A stretch of 64,000 nt of DNA, from assembly GCA_013349615.1 (NCBI GenBank), contig DUZJ01000005.1:1-64000 (forward strand). The letters are read 5' to 3'. The DNA comes from Planctomycetota bacterium (GTDB lineage: Bacteria; Planctomycetota; Phycisphaerae; Sedimentisphaerales; Anaerobacaceae). The stretch's first letter is position 1. The number at the start of each line of letters is the position of its first letter. This document shows, one piece after another, positions 8,746 to 19,100 of the stretch. The notes under the pieces are model-generated. The model saw only the letters and a list, made by a program, of their open reading frames with translations, had not been told where the DNA came from and ran no database searches. Both the position numbers and the translations under genes were made by a program.

Positions 8746-9813
8746 ATGCGTATCGCAAGAAGCATCTCTGCAGTGGATACACACGTCTGCGGCGAACCGG
8801 GTCGGGTGATTGTCGGCGGGGTGCCGGATGTGCCTGGCAATACCATCTTCGAAAAGAAGTGCTACCTGGAAGAGCACGGCGACCACCTGCGGAAGATGAT
8901 GTTGCGTGAGCCGCGAGGTTACCCGGCGTCAAACTGCAATCTGATTCTCCCGGCGTGTCATCCCGATGCGGATGCCGGCTTCGTCATCATGGAACAGGTA
9001 GAATACCCGCCGATGTCGGGAACCAACACGATTGCCGTGGCGACCGTTCTGCTGGAAACGGGTATGATATCGGCCGTCGAGCCGATTACCGAGCTCACGC
9101 TGGAGTCGCCGGCGGGGCTCATCGGCGTCCGTGCCGAAGTTCGGGACAAGAAGGTCAAGTCGGTGACTTTCGAGAACGTTCCCGCATTCGCAGTGCACAT
9201 CGATGCGAAAATCAAAGTCCCCGAACTGGGCGAGGTCACGGTTGACGTCGCCTACGGTGGGATGTTCTACGTGATAGCAGAAGCGTCTCAGTTCGGTCTG
9301 AAGATAAAGCCGGACAACGCCGGTGAGATCATACGCATCGGGGAGATGATTAAGGCCGCCAGCCAGGAAGAGCTTCCCGTCTTCCACCCGCAGCAGCCGG
9401 AAATTGCCGGCGTGACGATCTCGCAGCTTTCGTCGGCGTCCTCCAGCCCGGATGCGGACATGCAAAACGCGGTCGTTGTCTCGACGGGCAAGCTGGATTG
9501 GGAGCGGCCCTCTACATGGACCGGCGCCTGTGATCGCTCGCCCTGTGGCACCGGCACGTGTGCGAAGATGGCGGCGCTTTACGCCCGTGGAAAGCTGGGC
9601 CTACACCAGCCGTTCCGACACGCGGGGATTCTTGGTACCGTTTTCACGGGCGAATTGATTCGCGAAGTGGATATCGGTTCTCCCTACCCGGCCGTGGTGC
9701 CGACACTCAGCGGACGGGCGTGGATTACCGGCACCGCCAACTACATGCTCGGTCCGGACGATCCCTTCCCTGAAGGATTCACCGTGGGAGATATCTGGGG
9801 CGGCGAGCTTTGA
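8746..9813 (+). CDS. Proline racemase superfamily enzyme (hydroxyproline epimerase or dehydratase)
   Basis: 355 residues, cytoplasmic. The start at ATG 8746 gives the usual N-terminus MRIARSISAVDTHVCGEP; a GTG at 8734 is an alternative. Superfamily hallmarks are the His-containing DTHxxGEP start, the first catalytic loop PPMSGTNTIA and the second loop RSPCGTGTCAKMA. The first catalytic position is Ser91 instead of Cys, and the second is Cys267. True proline racemases use Cys/Cys; human trans-3-hydroxyproline dehydratase uses Cys/Thr; Ser/Cys pairs have been associated with hydroxyproline epimerases and bifunctional enzymes. Hydroxyproline 2-epimerase or 3-hydroxyproline dehydratase is therefore more likely than proline racemase. 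It lies 51 bp after the GH32 gene and 26 bp before the GH2 gene, probably in one transcript. Hydroxyproline would come from collagen-like or plant/algal glycoproteins, which would suit a glycan-degrading neighbourhood; this link is inference. Confidence 0.82.
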   Translation: MRIARSISAVDTHVCGEPGRVIVGGVPDVPGNTIFEKKCYLEEHGDHLRKMMLREPRGYPASNCNLILPACHPDADAGFVIMEQVEYPPMSGTNTIAVATVLLETGMISAVEPITELTLESPAGLIGVRAEVRDKKVKSVTFENVPAFAVHIDAKIKVPELGEVTVDVAYGGMFYVIAEASQFGLKIKPDNAGEIIRIGEMIKAASQEELPVFHPQQPEIAGVTISQLSSASSSPDADMQNAVVVSTGKLDWERPSTWTGACDRSPCGTGTCAKMAALYARGKLGLHQPFRHAGILGTVFTGELIREVDIGSPYPAVVPTLSGRAWITGTANYMLGPDDPFPEGFTVGDIWGGEL

Positions 9814-9839
9814 TATGTTAGGAAAACAGGAAAGATAGA

Positions 9840-12251
9840 ATGCACGAGACTGTAGCAACTAAAGATGGAGTTTCAAGAATGAGTAATTGTATAGGGTCAA
9901 TCCGCAAGTGGAGCGCCGCCGCCTCGTGGTTCGCCGTCTTTGTTGCGACGTTCGTTCTCGGTAGGATGTGCGGCCCGACAGGAGCGCAGGAGCCTTCGTG
10001 GCAGCCTGTCAAGGGACATATTATGACGCGCTGGGCCAAGGATGTCTCTGCGACGAATGCCCTGCCCGAGTACCCGCGGCCGATGATGAAACGCCAGAAC
10101 TGGAAGAACCTGAACGGTCTTTGGGAATACGCCATCCGGCCGAAAAGTGAGACGAACGGCCCCGAGAATTTCGACGGTCAGGTCCTCGTGCCGTTCTGCA
10201 TCGAGTCAGCCCTGTCGGGTGTTAAGAAGAAAGTAGTCGAGACGGACATGCTCTGGTACCGTCGTGCGTTTGATATACCCAGAGAATGGGTAGGGCGGCG
10301 CATCCTGCTGCATTTCGGCGCCGTCGATTGGGAAACGACCGTCTGGGTCAACGGCCGCGAGGCGAGGCGCCACTGCGGCGGTTACGATCCGTTTTCCATT
10401 GACATTACTAATATGCTCAAAGAATCGGGCCCGCAGGAGATCGTTCTGAGTGTTTGGGACCCGACCGACAAGGGCCGGCAGGCGCGAGGCAAACAGCAGA
10501 TCATTCCCGAAGGCTTCATGTACACGCCCTCGTCGGGCATCTGGCAGACGGTCTGGCTCGAGCCCGTGCCTTTGTCGTACATCCGCTCGATTCGCGTGGA
10601 ACCCGACATTGACGAGAACTGCGTTTGGGTAACGGTTGACGTCGCCGGCCCGGGTGACGGCTACACGGTTCGCGCTCAGACACTCATCCCCCGGCCTGAC
10701 GACGAGGAGACTCCTGAGCCGTCCGGGTTTGAGGGCAAGATCGGTCAACACCTGTGTATCTCACTACCAGGCGAACCGAAAACGCGGCTCTGGTCACCCG
10801 ACTCGCCGTTCCTGTACGATCTGGACGTGACGCTGAAAGACCGGGCGGGGAAAACAATTGACACGGTCGAGAGCTACTTCGGCATGCGAAAGATATCGAT
10901 AGGCAAAGATGAGCGCGGCATCAACCGCATCATGTTCAATAACAAGCAGATGTTTCAGTACGGCGTGTTGGATCAGGGCTGGTGGCCGGACGGTCTGTAT
11001 ACCGCCCCCACGGACGAAGCACTGCGGTATGACATCGAGACCATAAAGCGACTCGGCGCCAATATGGTGCGCAAACACGTCAAGTTCGAACCGCAGCGAT
11101 TCTACTATTGGTGCGACAAGCTGGGCATCCTGGTATGGCAGGACATGCCGAGCGGAGGCGGCAACTCCGATGAGCGGAAGGGACAGTTCGAGCTGGAGCT
11201 CAGACGCATGATAGACGCATCGCGGAACCATCCGTCGATAGTCATGTGGGTTGCCTTCAACGAGGGTTGGGGCCAGTTCGACGCTCCACGTCTGGCCCAG
11301 TGGATCAAGCAGTATGACCCGACGCGACTGGTGGACCACGCCAGCGGCTGGGCGGACAGGGGTGATTTCGGGGACGTGCGAGACATCCACCTCTATCCGG
11401 GTCCGGGTGTTGGTCCCGCCCTGCCGAACCGTGCAATGGTCCTGGGTGAGTTCGGCGCCCATGGAATGGCGGTCAAGGGGAATTCTTGGGGTGATGACAG
11501 CAGGTGGAGCAAGTACGGCCCCAAGGAAGTTGCCCGTCTGACCAGGGCCTACCTGAGAACCATCCGTGCCTTGCGGCCGATGATCTATATGGGACTGTCT
11601 GGCGCGGTTTACACGCAGATCACCGACATCGAAAATGAATTGAACGGACTGATGACCTACGACCGGGAGCTCCTCAAGATGGATGCCAGGCAGATGACCG
11701 CCGTCAATTTAGAACTCTACGACCCGCCGCCGGTTGTCAAGACCGTGCTGCCCACCTCGCAGCAGACGCCCCAAATATGGCGCTACACAACCACGAAGCC
11801 GAGCGAGGATTGGTATAGGCCCGGCTACGACGATTCGGTTTGGAAGACCGGTGCGGCGGGCTTCGGTGAATACGATGTACCCACGAACATCGTACCTCCC
11901 AGAACCAAATGGACCAGTTCCGATATATGGATTCGCCGAACATTCGACTTGTCCGATAAGGACCTCGTCTCGCCGCATTTTCTGATCCACTATGACGAAG
12001 ACGCCGAGGTCTATATCAACCGGCAATTGGCCGTGAAACTGCCTGACCACAATGCGTTCTACACGTTGGTCCCCCTGGATAAAGAGACCATGCGGCTGTT
12101 GAAGGCGAAGGCGAACTGCATGGCCGTGCATTGTCGAAACACGAACCGACCGCAGTACATTGACGTTGGAATCGTCGATGTCCTGCCCCCCAGTCGCGCA
12201 GCGGGGATTGGCTCCAAGGCCAAGGACGGCTCGACCCGGCGCTCTTCGTGA
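9840..12251 (+). CDS. Exported GH2 family beta-glycosidase
   Basis: 803 residues from ATG 9840 (preceded by AGGAAAG); an ATG at 9879, preceded by GGAG, is an equally good start and gives a compact signal peptide. Domain order is GH2 sugar-binding jelly roll (~70-230), immunoglobulin-like domain (~235-345), TIM barrel (~350-640) and a second C-terminal jelly roll (~665-785; DDSVWKTGAAGFGEYD). Catalytic Glu475 sits in MWVAFNEGWGQF (acid/base) and Glu537 in VLGEFGAHG (nucleophile), so it should be active. GH2 covers beta-galactosidase, beta-mannosidase, beta-glucuronidase and others; the sequence does not decide the sugar. It is the last intact gene of the GH32 group and is followed by gene remnants. 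Confidence 0.9.
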   Translation: MHETVATKDGVSRMSNCIGSIRKWSAAASWFAVFVATFVLGRMCGPTGAQEPSWQPVKGHIMTRWAKDVSATNALPEYPRPMMKRQNWKNLNGLWEYAIRPKSETNGPENFDGQVLVPFCIESALSGVKKKVVETDMLWYRRAFDIPREWVGRRILLHFGAVDWETTVWVNGREARRHCGGYDPFSIDITNMLKESGPQEIVLSVWDPTDKGRQARGKQQIIPEGFMYTPSSGIWQTVWLEPVPLSYIRSIRVEPDIDENCVWVTVDVAGPGDGYTVRAQTLIPRPDDEETPEPSGFEGKIGQHLCISLPGEPKTRLWSPDSPFLYDLDVTLKDRAGKTIDTVESYFGMRKISIGKDERGINRIMFNNKQMFQYGVLDQGWWPDGLYTAPTDEALRYDIETIKRLGANMVRKHVKFEPQRFYYWCDKLGILVWQDMPSGGGNSDERKGQFELELRRMIDASRNHPSIVMWVAFNEGWGQFDAPRLAQWIKQYDPTRLVDHASGWADRGDFGDVRDIHLYPGPGVGPALPNRAMVLGEFGAHGMAVKGNSWGDDSRWSKYGPKEVARLTRAYLRTIRALRPMIYMGLSGAVYTQITDIENELNGLMTYDRELLKMDARQMTAVNLELYDPPPVVKTVLPTSQQTPQIWRYTTTKPSEDWYRPGYDDSVWKTGAAGFGEYDVPTNIVPPRTKWTSSDIWIRRTFDLSDKDLVSPHFLIHYDEDAEVYINRQLAVKLPDHNAFYTLVPLDKETMRLLKAKANCMAVHCRNTNRPQYIDVGIVDVLPPSRAAGIGSKAKDGSTRRSS

Positions 12252-12327
12252 AGTATCCTTCGAGGCAATGAAAGAAGTAAAGGAGAAGACACGATGATGA
12301 ATCAGATAAAATGGCTAATGATACAAA

Positions 12328-12542
12328 ATGAAGCGGCGTGATTTTCTGAAGACAGCAGGTTCCTCGGTAATCACGCTGGCGCCGGCCAATAACCTGACTA
12401 TGCAGGTAAGCTGGAGCCGAGTGCGCCACCGGGTTCTACGATGAAAACGCTTGATGAGGTCGAGCTGAGAATTCCACTTTCTCAAGAGACCACGCCGGGT
12501 GACGCCAACAGTTTGTATAAGATAACATCGCCGGGCAGTTAG
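12328..12542 (+). pseudogene. Remnant of a Tat-exported protein joined to a repeat-family linker
   Basis: An ATG at 12328 opens a Tat signal start (MKRRDFLKTAGSSVITLA), but the frame soon ends. In the +1-shifted frame from 12396 runs DYAGKLEPSAPPGSTMKTLD, then TPGDANSLYKITSPGS and a stop at 12540-12542. The second part resembles the linker that planctomycete right-handed beta-helix proteins carry before their repeats (family knowledge, from memory). Two unrelated gene starts or middles thus appear joined by deletion. No product is expected. Confidence 0.6.
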
Positions 12543-12934
12543 CCTATGACGACGAATACTCCATCGAATACATGCATCAGAAACTTCGACCCTGGTGGTA
12601 TAAACATTTCGGCGGACTCAATGCAATGTTTTCCACATTGGCAAAAGACTATCACAAAATTTTGAAACGATGCGATGCTTTCGATAAGGAGTTGATGGAC
12701 GATGCCCGCAGGCTGGGATGGGAAGAATACGCACGGATTATCTCACTTGCCTATCGTCAGGTGCCTGCAAGCGGCAAGATAGTAGTCAGCCCCGATGGAA
12801 CAGAGCCATGTTTTTTCCATAAAGAGTGTTTTTCCAACGGTTGTATCGGAACTGTTGATGTGTCGTATCCCGCTTCACCATTCTTTGCGTTTTTCTCTCC
12901 CAGACTGCTCAACGCTATGACTGCTGCAGTGTAA
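12536..12934 (+). pseudogene. Fragment of a DUF4965/glutaminase A-like protein
   Basis: Starting with AYDDEYSIEYMHQKLRPWW near 12542, the frame reads ILKRCDAFDKELMDDARRLG, YARIISLAYRQ, then FFHKECFSNGCIGTVDVSYP and FFAFFSPRLLNAMTAAV before a stop. These match the core of the DUF4965/DUF1793 glutaminase-A-like family (conserved YDD, LAYRQ and FSNGCIGTVDV blocks, from memory). Full members are 650-850 residues; only about 130 remain, with no start and no C-terminal domain. It directly abuts the preceding remnant. 12935-13133 holds nothing I can assign. Confidence 0.65.
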
Positions 12935-13133
12935 AGTGTGTAAATGGTATTCTCCGGTGTTGTCCGGGCGGTGCCTTTATATATGTTTCAATAACAGCCC
13001 TGCTTATCTTATAGCGGCTCAGGGCGACAATTACATAGGAGCTGCAGGGAGCACCTGGAACCGCAAGATTACATCCGCGTGAATTGAAACCATTGATTTT
13101 ATAGGCATTCAGGATACGTCGAATTAATTGAAG

Positions 13134-15572
13134 TTACTCAATCTCAATAACTGCAACGTTCTCGGCATCGAGTGTAAGGAGAGTCTGTCCGTTATCCCAC
13201 GTGATGATTTTTCCATGCACTAACTCGCGGCTTGTCGCCGGTGCGTTTTTTTCTAAAGTGATGGTTACGGTACGACGCTCGGCACTATCGTTGAAAATCG
13301 TGAGGTACCGGGTGCCGAAACGCTCGACGTAAATGTGGCGGTCGCTCGAGTGAGCGAGTGTGATCGGTTCCCACCCAGCCTCCGCAACCAGCCTGCATAG
13401 TGGAACAAACTTTTTGAAGAGGCCTCGATCGCGTTCGTAAAGTGTTGGGCGAGTGAAATATTGCCCCTGAGAAGCGTTGTGACTGAAGAAGCCGGGGAAC
13501 ATACCATAGGCAAGTGAACGCTTCATGTATTTTTCAACGAGTTCATGTGAGAACTCCTCGAAATTAGTGTTCATCAGAAAACAATACGGTTTGCTTCTGC
13601 AGATGACCCGGCGATAAAGCAGTTCGCTGTCGGACATCGGACGCCATGCTCCTCCAGGATTCCAGTTTGTTTCAGAACCCATAACATCCAACAGCGGTGC
13701 CAGCCAACATAGTCGGATGGGTGTAGAATTGGCCTTCATAAGTTTGTCAATAGCATGAACATCGCGAGCGATGGCTCGAACGTAGTCAAAGGCGACCAGT
13801 CCGCGGAAGATGGCCACCTTGCGGCTGTCCAATGAGAAAGTTAGGGGGGTTCCGGAAATGGCAAAGTGATCGCGGCGGAAGTTGAGCTCATCCGTTACAT
13901 AGCCTTCGCTCGAGTCGATATATTCGCCATCCAGGTCGGCGCTGCGCTGAGGGCCATAAAGTTTCCTGCGAAGTGTCGGGTTCCATTTGTTTTTAAAGTC
14001 TGTAATTTCGCCCTGAATATGGGGCATAGAGTTAATACTCCAAACAGCACCGTTACACCAGGGAGTATTAAGAAGACGTGCTGTGAATTGTCCTGCTTCA
14101 TTATGAAAGCCGCTGGTGAAGAGTGCTTTGGCACGAGGCCCTCCCTTTTTTTGGGCAAGACGCCGTGCTTCAGCCAGGGCAGCCTGCAGCGTGCGGGGCA
14201 TCTCTTTGGGCATGGACATCCACCATGTCATCGGCTCAGTATAGCGGAAGGTTATGATTTTATGCTCGTCATCCCACCTGGTTTCATTGGTGCCTTCCTT
14301 GAATTTGAAACCAAAGTCCTGCCAGTCCCTGACCTCGCTGATTTTGGCAAAAGGCATCCAGAGACCTTGCTGAGGAGTACGACAGCGAAAATAATCAGGA
14401 AAGATTTCATAGAATCGGGCCAGTGCGGCACGAAACTGCCATTTCGAATCAAAGTTAAATTTGCAGAACCGCAAGAATGTTTTATGGCTCTCCGGAGCAA
14501 GACCGATATCGTAAGCAAGAAATAGTTCTTTTGTTCCTGAATTGTAGCCAAGCCGGAAAAATGCCGGATAAGCCAGGTCGATGCCAATGCCAAAGCCTTG
14601 TTCTTTACCGGCTACTCCTGCGAAAGGATAGCGTGAGAGCCGGCCGATGGCCCCTGCGGAAAAACCGGATGTGTTAAGATATTCACGTTCCGGCTCAACA
14701 GACACATTTCGACGTGGATTATGGAGCCACTGCAAATTTTTATTGGGGATTGGGACGGCATAAATCAGGGTAATCGCACGATCCTTGCCGGTCGTATCAG
14801 AAAGTGAGACATCGAAGAAAGTGACACCGTGGGATTGTTGCTGCTTTTGGTATTTAATTTCAAGGCCGAGAGCACAATGTTCGAGAGAAACAAAGTCTGT
14901 TTCGGCTGCTATATCGCGCACCTGGAATCCCTCCTTTGCAGAATGTACAGGCGAGACCGGCACACCGTCAAATAAGCAGGCACCCGTTGGCGGTCTTATC
15001 ACGCGCAGTGCCGGAGCGCGGAACCAGGCCATGCCGGAATGACGACGTAAGAGCATGTGAAAAGAAACTGATTTGACCGGCTTTTCCGGGAATACAAAGA
15101 CCTGAGCTTTCTCCCAGTCGTGACTGCCAATATTATATTGGTCGGTCTGACCCCATAGTGTAGTTCCATCGGAATAGATAAGGTCCAGATACAGAGAATA
15201 GTCGTTATTTCGACCTCCCCCAACCCCTTCAGCCTTGCTCCAGGCCACAGCTACAATGGGTTCGGGTTTGGTTTGGTTCAATATGATGTTTTGGGAAATA
15301 CCTCGCTGGACCTGGGCATCGGCACCGTTGTCGCAAGAGAAAACGCTGCCGTGCTGTTCGTAACCTTTTTGCCAGGGTTGCCAGGCTTCCGGTTTGAGGA
15401 GATTCTCACCTGCATCATGGAGGTCAAGGACTTTCTTCACCACGATACCATCTGAAGCTACTTCATCCTCGATTTGCTGGTGAGACGATTTTGCATGCAA
15501 AAGCTGTCCTGATATCGAGCAGAAGAAAACCAGAAATAGAAACAAAAAGCGTTTTACATCAACTAAGTACAT
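13134..15572 (-). CDS. Large secreted protein, possible glycosidase-like barrel, family not recognised
   Basis: 812 residues with a signal peptide (hydrophobic residues ~9-27). After an N-terminal beta-rich region (to ~380; NPCBM- or jelly-roll-like with repeated WxK and YLDL strands) comes a region with barrel character: KALFTSGFHNEAGQ, then SADLDGEYIDSSEGYVTDEL (acid-rich, ~515-535), SLDSRKVAIFRGL, and SNTNF/FFSHNASQGQYF segments. The end (~745-812) looks like the beta-sandwich that closes many glycoside hydrolases (LTIFNDSAERRTVTI). The Asp/Glu cluster DLDGEYIDSSE is a candidate active site. This resembles retaining glycosidase barrels, but I do not recognise a family and name no substrate. 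It is encoded opposite to its neighbours, between the remnants and the duplicated leader. Confidence 0.7.
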   Translation of the reverse strand: MYLVDVKRFLFLFLVFFCSISGQLLHAKSSHQQIEDEVASDGIVVKKVLDLHDAGENLLKPEAWQPWQKGYEQHGSVFSCDNGADAQVQRGISQNIILNQTKPEPIVAVAWSKAEGVGGGRNNDYSLYLDLIYSDGTTLWGQTDQYNIGSHDWEKAQVFVFPEKPVKSVSFHMLLRRHSGMAWFRAPALRVIRPPTGACLFDGVPVSPVHSAKEGFQVRDIAAETDFVSLEHCALGLEIKYQKQQQSHGVTFFDVSLSDTTGKDRAITLIYAVPIPNKNLQWLHNPRRNVSVEPEREYLNTSGFSAGAIGRLSRYPFAGVAGKEQGFGIGIDLAYPAFFRLGYNSGTKELFLAYDIGLAPESHKTFLRFCKFNFDSKWQFRAALARFYEIFPDYFRCRTPQQGLWMPFAKISEVRDWQDFGFKFKEGTNETRWDDEHKIITFRYTEPMTWWMSMPKEMPRTLQAALAEARRLAQKKGGPRAKALFTSGFHNEAGQFTARLLNTPWCNGAVWSINSMPHIQGEITDFKNKWNPTLRRKLYGPQRSADLDGEYIDSSEGYVTDELNFRRDHFAISGTPLTFSLDSRKVAIFRGLVAFDYVRAIARDVHAIDKLMKANSTPIRLCWLAPLLDVMGSETNWNPGGAWRPMSDSELLYRRVICRSKPYCFLMNTNFEEFSHELVEKYMKRSLAYGMFPGFFSHNASQGQYFTRPTLYERDRGLFKKFVPLCRLVAEAGWEPITLAHSSDRHIYVERFGTRYLTIFNDSAERRTVTITLEKNAPATSRELVHGKIITWDNGQTLLTLDAENVAVIEIE

Positions 15573-15980
15573 TGCATTGGATACCTTTCAGGCAGCGATG
15601 CTGGTACATAGCTTGCCCAAGTGTCATTAATCCTTCTTATATTTTACGTTTGTGTATGTTCTTCTACAAGGCTAAACTTGCCAACTCTTTTATGCTTAGT
15701 TGTTCCTTAGACTATGATTACGTAAATACCTGAACGTGATGACCTGCAAATGGTTTTTCCATTATATGTGATAGTGGGAGAGCTGCATTTGATTTCACAA
15801 CGCAGTTTTCCAAATTTTGCCAGATCATACCGCCTACTCCGTTCGCGCTAACCTCATAATTGTAGAGAACCTGATTACAGCGAAGATACAGACTGGTCAT
15901 AGTGCGCCACAAATGGGCAAGACACTGGAGTTTGAGCAAGCTTGTGGCATGCGAATTCTGCGCCGAGGCATCTGGCTGTG
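15573..15980. other. Intergenic stretch without recognised gene
   Basis: Divergent region between the 13134-15572 gene (-) and the 16124 gene (+). An open frame from about 15817 runs into the duplicated leader and ends at 16092. Its last ~30 codons (ESDGVLWYYVVSKDAGTLSM and onward) are shared with copy 1 and look like the tail of a lost protein. Nothing else is assignable. Confidence 0.5.
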
Positions 15981-16190
15981 GGAGCGATTAGATGTACTTG
16001 AATCGGACGGCGTATTATGGTATTATGTGGTTTCGAAGGATGCAGGTACCCTGTCCATGAGGGCAAGTGGGAAAATTCAAGCTGATATGTGACCAAAGAA
16101 GGACAAAAGCAAAGGAAAAAACAATGAGAAAGTTTATGCAAACACTTTGTACGCTGGCATTTGCCATAATGCTCCCGGGCCTTGTGTCCG
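15981..16190 (+). promoter_or_regulatory. Duplicated leader and signal-peptide module, copy 2
   Basis: Ungapped match to 6401-6610. It covers the tail of an open frame (stop at 16090-16092), the ribosome-binding region and the first ~20 codons (MRKFMQTLCTLAFA). It places the SASA-GH27 gene under the same upstream sequence as the GH32 gene. Confidence 0.7.
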
Positions 16191-19100
16191 AGGTTCAGGC
16201 CGCTGAAAAGAAGGTGAAGGTATTTATTCTTGCAGGGCAATCCAACATGGAAGGCCATGGCCAGGTTCGCAGTCTCGATTGGTTAGGCCAACATCCTAAA
16301 CTCGGTCATCTTCTGAAGAAACTGAAGAACGCCGATGGCTCCTGGGCGGTCCGCGATGATGTGACCATTTCATATCAGGCTGAGCACAGAAAAATGAAAA
16401 CCGGTCCGCTTACCGTCGGCTGGGGCTGTGAGGAACACGAGGTCGGTCCCGAGCTGATGTTCGGCACGATTATGGGTGAACGCTGCGAGGAGCATGTCCT
16501 GCTGATAAAAACTGCCTGGGGCGGCAAGAGTGTGTGGTGTGACTTCCGCTCGCCGGGCGCCGGCGAGATGACCTGGGACGAGAAGCGAATCCTGAAACGA
16601 GACCACTGGCTCAAGCCGGGCCAATTCTACCGCAAGATGGTTGCCGAGATAAAAGAGTGCCTGGCAAACATCAAAGATGTTGTTCCAGGGTATAAAGGTC
16701 AGGGCTATGAGATCGCCGGCATGGCCTGGTTCCAGGGTTGGAATGACTTCTGCGAGTGGCATCTCCAATTGGACGGCAAACGCGTCGGTATGGGCCTCAT
16801 CAAGCGTTATCCGCACAATCTCGCGGCGATGTTTCGCGACCTGCGCAAGGACCTCGATGCGCCCGACATGCCAATTGTGATTGGTGAGTTGGGTGTGGGT
16901 GGTCATGAGATGACAACCAGAGCAAAGAACCTCGATGAGCACGAGGCGGTTGCCATGGTGAAATTCCGCAAGGCCCAGAAGGCTGTGGCTGATGACCCGT
17001 CGCTCAAGAACGTTACCTTTGTGCCTACCGCCGACTTCTGGGACACACGTTTGCAGGAACTGCGCCGCCAGGCTGATGCGTACTGGAACGAAAAGCAGAA
17101 GCGGAAAATCAAGGATACGGACGATAACGTTCTGCCGACCAAAGAGCTGAACGATGAATACTCGAATCGGGGCGGGCACTGGTACTGCCACTACAACGGC
17201 TCGGCCGCAAACTACTCACTCATCGGCTACGCCCTGGCGGAGGCACTCGATACGGACCCTGACCTTGCCATGACACCGCCGATGGGCTGGAACAGTTGGA
17301 ATGCGTTTGAAAAAGAGATTGACGAGAAGAAGATTAAGGCGATCGCCGAGGCGATGGTAAGTTCCGGTATGCGCGACGCGGGCTATATGTACCTGGTCCT
17401 GGACGACGCATGGATGGCGAAGAAGCGGGACAAGGATGGTCGCCTCGTGGCAGAGGCCAAGAAATTCCCCAGCGGAATGAAAGCTATCGGGGACTACATT
17501 CACAGCAGGGGGCTGAAGTTTGGGCTCTACGAAGACCGGGGAAAGCTGACGTGCCAGCAGTTGCCGGGGAGCTTTGGCCACGAGCGCATTGATATGGAGA
17601 CCTTTGCGCAGTGGGGTGTAGACTACATCAAGATGGATAGTTGCTTCGCCGAGAACAACGGGAGAATGAGCTCGGAAGATTATGCTCTTTATCGTAAGTG
17701 GCTCAAGGCTGCAGGCCGGCCGATGGTGCTGAGTATCTCCGATTTTGGAAACGGGGCCTGGGCGTGGGGCGGGAAGGAATCCGCCCAACTGTGGAGGACT
17801 TCACATGACATCTACCCCTGGATGGGTTCGGTCTACGCCTGTGCGGAGACTTCGGCCGGGGACCGTGCCATTCATCCGGCCTTTAACGGACTCTGGCAGT
17901 TTGCCGGACCCGGTCATTGGAACGATCCGGACATGCTGCAGGTTGGCAATCTGAAGGGGATGGACGAAGACCGCAGAGAGATTGCTGATCGGGCCCACTT
18001 CAGCCTGTGGTGTATTCTTGCCGCTCCCTTGATGGCGGGCAACGACCTCCGCACAATGAGCGATAAGGTGCGCAAGGTCCTAACGGCACCCGAGGTTATC
18101 GCTGTGAACCAGGACAAGCGTGGTGTGCAGGGTTATAAGGTCCTCGAAGATGGTGGCTGTGAGGTTTACAACAAGCCGTTGTCAGACGGGACGACGGCCG
18201 TGTTGCTCCTGAACAAGGGAGACAAAAAGGCAGACATTACAGTCCGTTGGGACAAGATAGGTCTTTCGGGAGCGCAGCCGGTGCGAGATCTTTGGGCGCG
18301 GAAGGACCTCGGTAAGTTCAAGGATTCCTTCATGGCCCATGCCCTCGGCCAGCATGGGCACAGAATGATCAAGGTGGGCAGGCCTGGCCCACCTCTGCCT
18401 ACAGCCGCGATGATGCCGCTTGAGAAATACACCGTGACCCGTAAAGGGGCCACTTACCTGAGCGACCTCTACTACATCTGGAAGGCCGGGAACGCACCGG
18501 TCTACAATACCACTTACGGCGGCGAACCGATCCGGGTCGCCGGCCAGACATTCGAGAAGGGGATGGGCTGTAAGAGCAAGTGCGCCGTGATGTTCAAGGT
18601 AAATGGTCGCGCTGACCGTTTCCGTGCTATTGTGGCAATGGACAAATCCTCCAAGGATAACGCTAATGGCCGGTTCCGCGTGTATAACGAGGACTTCTTT
18701 GCCAACCGTGTTCTTTGGGACAGTGGCAGGATGACTAAGGAAACACCGGCAAAGGAAATAGACATTGAGCTCAACGACGTACAATGCCTGATGCTTGTCT
18801 TCGACGGGAAAGATGTTCTGGGCAAATGGGCCAATGCGCGCGTGATTAACGAAGCTGAAGAAAACGCAATCAACAAAAACGACGCCAAAGCAGGAATCGT
18901 TACAGCCCATTCACGCGGTCTGCACGGGTACATCGGCTACAGTGCATCCCGGCCACAGGACCGTACAAACTACAGTGCGGGCATGGGTTTTTATTCCGCT
19001 GTCTGGCCGCTGATTGCCAAACCGATTGCGCACTTTCAAATCGGCTTGCCCAGCGCGTGGATAACGCCGGACAACTCCGACAACAAAGATACTCCGCTGG

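Noticed and set aside
12572-12934. Calling the DUF4965-like frame an intact small gene
   Set aside because: It lacks a start site and most of the family's length, and the matching frame continues upstream of the ATG into another remnant.
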